Assembly (NCBI GenBank): GCA_033557465.1 | Contig: CM066051.1 | Location: 101,099,026-101,163,025, forward strand | Length of the DNA stretch: 64,000 nucleotides | Direction: 5' to 3' | Origin: Ichthyophis bannanicus | Taxonomy: Eukaryota; Chordata; Amphibia; Gymnophiona; Ichthyophiidae | In this document: positions 58,477-64,000 of the stretch, one piece after another | Numbering within the stretch: position 1 is the stretch's first letter | Layout of the letters: every line of letters begins with the position of its first letter | Position numbers and translations under genes: made by a program | Notes under the pieces: generated by a model | The model's input: only the letters and a program-made list of their open reading frames with translations | What the model was told of the DNA's origin: nothing | The model's database searches: none

Positions 58477-60085
58477 ATGTTACCCATGACTGAAATAGTA
58501 TTTAAAGGTGCGGAAGAATTGAAGGAAATATCGATACATCGGGAAGATGTATTACAACTATTAGATAAACTGAAGAGTAGCAAATCACCTGGGCCAGATG
58601 GTATACATCCAAGGGTGTTGAAAGAACTGAAATATGAGATTGCAGACCTGCTATTAGTAATCTGTGAACTATCATTAAAATCATCTCTAATACCTGAAGA
58701 TTGGCGGATCGCCAGTGTAACACCAATTTTTAAAAAGGGTTCAAGGGATGATCCGGGAAACTACAGACCGGTGAGCCTCACGTCAGTACTGGGAAAAATG
58801 GTAGAAACCACCATAAAGAATAAAATTACTCAGCATGTAGATAGTCATGGCCTAATGGGAGACAGCCAACATGGCTTTAGACAAGGAAGATCTTGTCTTA
58901 CTAATCTGTTATGTTTTTTTGAAAGTGTGAATAAACAGGTGGACAAAGGTGAGTCGGTTGATATAGTGTATCTGGACTTTCAGAAAGCCTTTGACAAGGT
59001 CCCTCATCAGAGACTTTTGGCAGAACTAAAGAGTCATGGGATAGGAGGCAGTGTACTACTGTGGATCAGGAACTGGTTAAAAGATAGAAAGCAGAGGGTT
59101 GGGCTAAATGGCCAATTTTCCCAATGGAGAAAGGTGAATAGTGGTGTACCCCAGGGATCTGTGCTGGGTCCGCTGCTTTTTGACATATTCATAAATGACC
59201 TGGAAAGTGGAATAACGAGTGAGGTTATCAAATTTGCAGATGACACAAAACTATTTCAAGTTGTTAAAACCCAAGAGGATTGTGGAAAATTGCAAGAGGA
59301 TCTTGATAAATTGGAAGACTGGGCATCAAAATGGCAGATGAAATTTAATGTGGACAAGTGCAAAGTTATGCACCTAGGGAAGAACAACCCAAACTATGCT
59401 TACATGATGCAAGGTTCCACATTAGGAACCACCACCCAGGAAAAAGATTTAGGCGTCATTGTGGATAACATGTTAAAACCTTTGGCACAGTGTGCAGCGG
59501 CAGCCAAGAAAGCAAATAGAATGCTAGATATCATAAGGAAAGGAATGGAAAATAAAACAAAAGAAATTATAATGTCTCTATACCATTCCATGGTGAGACC
59601 GCACCTTGAATATTGTGTGCAGTTCTGGTCGCCGTATCTTAAAAAGGATATAGCGTTATTTAGAAAAGGTTCAGAGAAGAGCCACCAAAATGGTAAAGGG
59701 GATGGAAGGATACTCCTATGAAGAAAGGCTAAAATGGTTAGGGCTCTTTAACCTGGAAAAGAGACGGCTGAGGGGAGATATGATAGAAGTCTATAAATTA
59801 CTGAACGGAGTGGAACGGGTAAACGTAGATCGACTGTTTACGTTATCAGAATATAGGAAGACTAGGGGACATGCAATAAAGCTACAGGGTAAACTATTTA
59901 AGACTAATAAAAGAAAATATTTTTTCACTCAACGTGTAATCAAACTCTGGAATTTGTTACTGGAGGATGTAGTAAAGGCTGTTAGTGTAGCTGGGTTTAA
60001 AAAAGGTTTGGACAAGTTCCTGTAGGAAAGGTCCATAAACCATTATTAAGAAGGGACCCAGGATATCAATGCTTGACCTAGTACA
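58477..60085 (+). pseudogene. CR1-a5 ORF2, RT and C-terminus
   Basis: RT motifs: [71 protein letters not shown] and KFADDTKLF (catalytic FADD). One frameshift at about 59655 (LLEKVQRR became FRKGSEKS), and a stop (TAG) at 60023 just before the normal end. No endonuclease. Otherwise very similar to copies 2 and 3. Confidence 0.88.
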
Positions 60086-60220
60086 AGCATTGCAGAACCT
60101 GTGTCTTTTGGGGAAACTGCTAGGTACGTATGACCTAGATTGGCCACTGTTGGAAACAGGATACTGGGCTTGATGGACCTTGGTCTGACCCAGTATGGCA
60201 TATCTTATGTTCTTATGCCT

Positions 60221-60604
60221 CCATCTGTGGGGCATATGTAGTATGGGCATGCCTCCGCTGGACCCAGACTCTCCTGACTCTGGGCTGGACTCAACTCAGC
60301 CGAAGCAGGAAGGCACAATGCTGGAATCTGGCTCCACGTACTTGGCAGACACCTTTTATGACCTGGTTCAAGCATCTGCTAAGAATATGGTGCCCGTTAT
60401 TGCGGCCTGGCACTTTCTGTGGTTGAGAAGCTGGGTGGCGGATATGTTGTCCAAGACATGTCTCAGTATGCTCCCCTTCAAGGGGAAACTTCTTTTCGGA
60501 GAGGTGTTGGAGAGGTTGGTCAAGGGTCTTGGGGAAACCAAAGATGGAAGACTGCCAGAGGATAAGCTTCAAGGGGCCAAGTCGGCGGCTCCTGCAAGGG
60601 GCTA
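60221..60604 (+). pseudogene. DIRS I gag, second part
   Basis: MLESGSTYLADTFYDLVQAS, WHFLWLRSWVADMLSKTCLS and KGKLLFGEVLERLVKGLGET match the gag C-terminal block of E and G. The stop at 60603 ends it near the expected gag/RT linker. Confidence 0.8.
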
Positions 60605-60744
60605 ACCCCAAGACATTTGCTGGTTTTGCACTGTCCACCTTGGCCCCTATCAGTGGGGTCGTTCACTGGACGGGGACAGTCCTTTCGTTGAAGTTGGGGG
60701 ACCAGGGTTATTAGCCACAAAGAAGCGAGAGGGGCCAACTGGAG

Positions 60745-61715
60745 TTGGTGCAGGTGGGGGGTCGGCTACAACAGTTTTACTCCGATTGGGTACAAGTTAC
60801 CTCCGACCAGTGGGTCTTGGAGGTCATACAAAGAGGCTATTCCTTTGAGTTGGCTTGGCCTTTTCCCAATGCTTTCATGCACTCTTCTTGCAGGGCTCTC
60901 TGGTCAAGTGGCAGGCAGTGCAGGACACTCTTCAGCGGCTGTTGTGGCTGCAGGCTGTTGTGGAGGTACCGCCGAATACGTCCAGAGGCATTATTCCTTT
61001 TATTTTGTAGTGCCCAAAAAGAGAGACTCCTTTTGGTCCATTCTAGATCTCCAACATGTCAACCGGTCCTTAGGGGTGCCTCATTTTCACATGGAAACTA
61101 CACTCTGTCATCGTGGCGGTGCGCAAGAATGAGTTCCTCATGGTTCTCGACCTGACGGAAGCTTATCTTCACATTCCCATTCAGCCAGAGCATCAGCGAT
61201 TCCCACGCTTCACTGTCCTGATGGGGCACTTCCAGTTCCAGGCTTTGCTGTTTGGACTCGCCACCGTCCCAAGAACGTTCACGAAAGTCATGGTGATGGT
61301 GGTGGCGGCAGCGGCGTTAAGTCAGGACAGAATCTTGGTGCATCCTCCTTTGGATGACTGGCTGATTCGAGCGAAGTTAGTGCAGGAAAGTACCGAGGCC
61401 ACACAACGTGTGGTTGAGCTGCTCCAATGGCTGGGTTGGGTGATCTGCTTCCCCAAGAACAGTTTGGTTGCAATTCAGGATCTTCTTCACCTGGGAGCCA
61501 GATTTCAGACTGATAAGGAACTGGTGTCTCTCCTCTTGGAGTGGGCACAGAAACTGCAGGAGCAGGTCCGGCACTTTCTCAAGATACAGGCACCACTGGC
61601 CTGGCATTACCTCCAGCTTCTGGGGTCCATGGTGGCCATGCTGGAGTTGGCGCCATGGGTGCGAGCTCACATGCGGCCCTTGCAGAGAGCTCTTGTCGCT
61701 TTGGTCACCGCTTAA
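60745..61715 (+). pseudogene. DIRS I reverse transcriptase
   Basis: WVQVTSDQWVLEVIQRGYSF, then in another frame HYSFYFVVPKKRDSFWSILD and, from 61113 in a third, an open stretch of 200 codons: FLMVLDLTEAYLHIPIQPEH (catalytic Asp kept), FQALLFGLATVPRTFTKVMV, HPPLDDWLIRAKL (LDD kept) and LLHLGARFQT. It ends MRPLQRALVALVTA and a stop. Two frameshifts near 60890 and 61100. Confidence 0.83.
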
Positions 61716-62283
61716 ACACCCGCTGTTGAGACTGCTACCATATCCCTTGCAAACTCGGATGTCCCTGCATTGGTGGCTGTTGCAGGACAAGCTTGTGGCC
61801 GGAATGCATCTGGTAATGCCTGAATGGGTGGTGGTTACCACCAATGCTAGCCTTTCCGGATGGGGGAACGCATTGCGAGGTGCAGATAGCCCAGTGCGAT
61901 GGTCTCCGGAGGAGGCCACTTGGTCCATCAATCGCTTGGAGATGCAGACAGTGTTTCTAGCACTACAATTCTTTCACCCTCTTCTGCACAACAAGGCCGT
62001 AAGGGTGTTTTCTGGACAATGCTACGAACATGGCCTACATCAGTAGTCAGGGGGGGGGCACAGGCAGCATGACTCTGGTCGATGAGGTGGAGCTCCTCCT
62101 CGTCTGGGCAGAGGCGAATCTCCTGGAGCTCTCTGCAAGACACGTGGCCAGGAAAGAGAACGTACAGGCCGACTTCCTCAGCTGGCATGTGCTGGACCCG
62201 GGGGAGTGGATCTGGGATGCTGCCATCTTTCACAGGATTGTGCAATGCTGGGGTGAACTGGTTATGGACCTGATGGCCTTGTC
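61716..62283 (+). pseudogene. DIRS I RNase H
   Basis: MSLHWWLLQDKLVAGMHLVM, VTTNASLSGWGNAL (first Asp is Asn), WSINRLEMQTVFLALQFF, a slip near 62010, MAYISSQGG, LLLVWAEANLLELSARHVAR and ENVQADFLSWHVLDPGEW. The MT-like start VMDLMALSSN is cut at 62283 by the next insert. Confidence 0.8.
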
Positions 62284-62480
62284 CAGCAATTTATTTATTT
62301 ATTTTATTTATTTAACATCTCTTATATACTGCACTATTTATAATCAGCGCGGTTTACAAAGAACAATAAAACATCAGATAAGATACATATTATCTGTTTT
62401 TTACATGGAACAAGAACAAAAACTTGGGTAACCGGGGTAATTATTTACAATGAGTACTAGTCATTGAACTATGTACATAT
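62284..62480 (-). repeat. SINE- or LINE-tail-like insertion
   Basis: Begins with TTTATTTATTTATTTTATTT on the plus strand (an A-rich tail in antisense), then 'atatactgcactatttataatcagcgcggtttacaaag', which resembles the AAACCACTTTG...GGTATATAAAT tails seen elsewhere in this window. It splits the MT-like region of DIRS I. Family not identified. Confidence 0.6.
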
Positions 62481-62675
62481 GTGAAGGCCAACAGATTTTT
62501 CAGCAGAAGGAGGGAACAGATGTCCGAGGGTCTGGACACCCTGGTGCAGGTATGGCCAAGGGAGGGACTTCTGTATGTTTTTCCTCCTTGGGCACTAATA
62601 GGGCATTTCCTTCAGGGATCGAAGCCCACAGGGTCTGATGATTTTGATCATGCTGGACTGGCTGAGATGTCTGTA
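62481..62675 (+). pseudogene. DIRS I MT-like region, remainder
   Basis: RFFSRRREQMSEGLDTLVQV, WPREGLLYVFPPWALIGHFL match E (GIDALSQTWPNRRLLYVFPPWSMIGKVL). Ends where the antisense CR1 fragment begins. Confidence 0.75.
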
Positions 62676-62955
62676 TGCCCCTTTAACTCCTCTATCATCT
62701 AATGGTCCAACTGACTCTCTCACAGGTTTCTTGCTATGAATATACTTAAAGTCTTTATTGTGCATTTTTGCTTCCACAACAAGCTTCCTCTCAAATTCTC
62801 TCTGCCTTCCGTATCAATGCCTTGCATCTTACTTGCCAGTGCTTGTGGTGTTTCCAGTTTTTGTCATTTGGCTCCTTTTTCCATTTCCTGAAAGATGCTT
62901 TTTTGGCTACAACAGCCTCTCTGACGTCACCTTTAAACCATGCTGGCAGTTTTCT
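62676..62955 (-). mobile_element. CR1 LINE family a, copy 6, internal fragment
   Basis: Antisense piece of the linker between endonuclease and RT: minus-strand LPAWFKGDVREAVVAKKASF, RKWKKEPNDKNWKHHKHWQV and [18 protein letters not shown]. It lacks the 3' end, unlike every other copy here, and links DIRS I to DIRS J. So it probably arose by recombination or by insertion of J into a CR1. Confidence 0.82.
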
Positions 62956-64000
62956 TGGCAAAGGGAGCTTTTCAACCGCTGGCCGAACCAAAGGTCTTTT
63001 TACCCCCATGGCCTCTGGTTTCAAAAAGTGTGACAGATGCTCCAAAAACATGTCCCTCATGGACACCCATGACTGTTGTCTCAGGTGTCTGGGAGCAGAC
63101 CATAACCCGGAGTTAAAAAGATGTCCTCCAAGGCCATCCAGAGTCGTAAGCAGAAACCGGATGATATTTTCCGCAAGATGGCCCCAGTGTCCCTGGTAGC
63201 TTCCTGCTCCACTGACCTTTCGCCTCTGGGTCCTCTGCGGCCACTCCATGGCCCCGGCGCCACTCTGAGCAAGAGTCCCCCGAAAGGGAGCAGAAGAAGG
63301 CCTCGAGGACCCTGTCGGGGGCTCCAGACAAGCATGAGCATTCTTGCACTCAGTCCCTTAGCCCTCCTCTGCAGTCCCTGGAGTCGGAGAAGGAGCAGCC
63401 CCGAAAGATACCTCATACAGATACGGAGGACTCTGGTGATGGCACCTGGTCTCCTGAGGATCGTCCTGGCGAGAACCGCCTCTCCTTCTCGATGTCCAAC
63501 CCGGTTACACCGGTGTCAGCATCGCAGGACCCCACTCCTGAGTGGGAGGCCCAAATGCTGGCACTGGAGCGCAGCATCTCTGCCTTCCTTGCTGCCCAGC
63601 AGGCGCTGGTGCCAGGACCTGCTGGCATGCGCCCTGAGACCTCGAAGGTGACACCTGTCTTGGCTCTCCAGACTGCCCTGACAACCCCCGAGAGCCAGGG
63701 GCCTCATGAGGGATCTCAGCAGAGGTCTCAATCTCCATCCCGGTCCTCGGGTGCGAGATCTTCCCAAGCCAGCGCCTCCGGCTCCAGAGGGGCTTCAACC
63801 TCGAGAGCCCAGCACACTTCACGGGCTCTGCTCGAGCAGCCTAGCTCCGAGTCTCCCTCAGAGATTTCGGGCTGGAAGTCCGACGGGGATACTTTCCCTG
63901 AATCCCGGGCTCATCGGGACCTCCCCTCAGATCCTTCCCCGCCCGCTCAGAAGCAGTGATCGCCTCCCAAGGATACCTCCTTTCTGGAGTTTGTATGGGA
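62956..64000 (+). mobile_element. DIRS element J (group 1), 5' part, runs off the window
   Basis: Starts within the leader (TTTTCAACCGCTGGCCG, as in A at about 2070) without a left terminal repeat, then gag. It is closer to A than to C. The rest lies past the window. Confidence 0.78.
63008..64000 (+). pseudogene. DIRS J gag, three frames
   Basis: ATG at 63008: MASGFKKCDRCSKNMSLMDT, HDCCLRCLGADH (zinc-like motif). After a small deletion at 63117 the frame shifts (MSSKAIQSRKQKPDDIFRKM), and again near 63490 (MSNPVTPVSASQDPTPEWEA, MLALERSISAFLAAQQALV, then a Ser-rich stretch) to a TGA at 63957. Then KDTSFLEFVW, the start of the next gag block, reaches the window end. Confidence 0.8.

Larger units (their letters stand above)
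57976..60217 (+). mobile_element. CR1 LINE family a, copy 5 (two pieces in tandem)
   Basis: Sense orientation. Piece 1 (57976-58060) is the RERVSWTI... start of the RT-proximal linker, ending in IAERLNG. Piece 2 (58061-58476) is an ORF2 C-terminus plus complete 3' end. Piece 3 (58477-60217) begins MLPMTEIVFKGAEELKEISI, almost where piece 1 broke off, and runs to a second complete 3' end. So a 3' fragment lies inside, or was copied into, another CR1, both ending TTATGTTCTTATG. Confidence 0.86.
56240..62675 (+). mobile_element. DIRS element I (group 2), with CR1 and SINE-like inserts
   Basis: Left terminal repeat 56240-56395 (ACCAGTCCAGTCCAGACATG, CAGCTGGAGACTGAGCATGA), gag 56870-57975 and 60221-60604, RT 60745-61715, RNase H/MT 61740-62283 and 62481-62660. 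It lacks YR, ICR and right end, being cut at about 62675 by an antisense CR1 fragment that leads straight into element J. Insertions: CR1-a5 (57976-60217) and a SINE-like piece (62284-62480). Confidence 0.8.

Noticed and set aside
1..64000. Endogenous retroviruses or LTR retrotransposons
   Set aside because: The terminal repeats are inverted, not direct. No protease, integrase, envelope or primer-binding site is seen, and YR is present. DIRS fits, retrovirus does not.
1..64000. CRISPR arrays, operons or bacterial regulatory sites
   Set aside because: The sequence is vertebrate; no regularly spaced direct repeats or prokaryotic gene layout.

Overview
The window is vertebrate nuclear DNA. It holds one host gene with intron/exon structure, embedded in retrotransposons: DIRS-type tyrosine-recombinase elements, CR1-clade LINEs, an RTE-type LINE, a tRNA-derived SINE and one DNA transposon. 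Abundant DIRS plus CR1 and very long repeat-filled introns suggest an amphibian with a large genome, a caecilian being my best guess. The species is inference; I could not search a database.

Host gene: nine coding exons on the + strand (20561-54840, 440 codons, all splice phases consistent) encode an F-box plus WD40-repeat protein that I recognise as FBXW9, a substrate receptor of an SCF ubiquitin ligase. The last exon (about 20-25 codons) is not seen and probably lies past the window. Seven of the eight complete introns are 77-913 bp. Intron 2 is 30.7 kb and is almost entirely one old DIRS element (G, about 22068-52605) into which four other DIRS elements (F, B, H, C) have jumped. H in turn carries element E.

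Upstream (1-20.3 kb): SINE and DIRS remnants, then a deep nest: an antisense CR1 is split by DIRS A; A carries two more antisense CR1s and a sense CR1 of another family; that CR1 is split by an RTE with a clear 9-bp target duplication; the RTE is split by a 2.8-kb DNA transposon with inverted termini and a transposase-like gene of a family I cannot name.

Downstream (54.8-64 kb): last-intron sequence with an unidentified repeat, a DIRS copy (I) broken by two tandem CR1 pieces and a SINE-like insert, and the 5' part of another DIRS (J) running off the window.

The DIRS copies share one plan: inverted terminal repeats (about 150 bp), gag, RT/RNase H plus a methyltransferase-like region, tyrosine recombinase (YR), and an internal complementary region (ICR) near the 3' end that pairs with both outer ends. 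Two groups are visible. Group 1 (A, B, C, J) has ends of the type TCTCCAGGA...TTACAGGTRAGTAACT. Group 2 (E, F, G, H, I, K) has ends containing CTAGACCAGTCCAGAC or similar. C is the best preserved, with an open RT-to-YR region and intact catalytic residues. B is a gag-only element with near-identical termini and no RT or YR, the best candidate for something undescribed. Element boundaries are by eye and good to about 5-30 bp.
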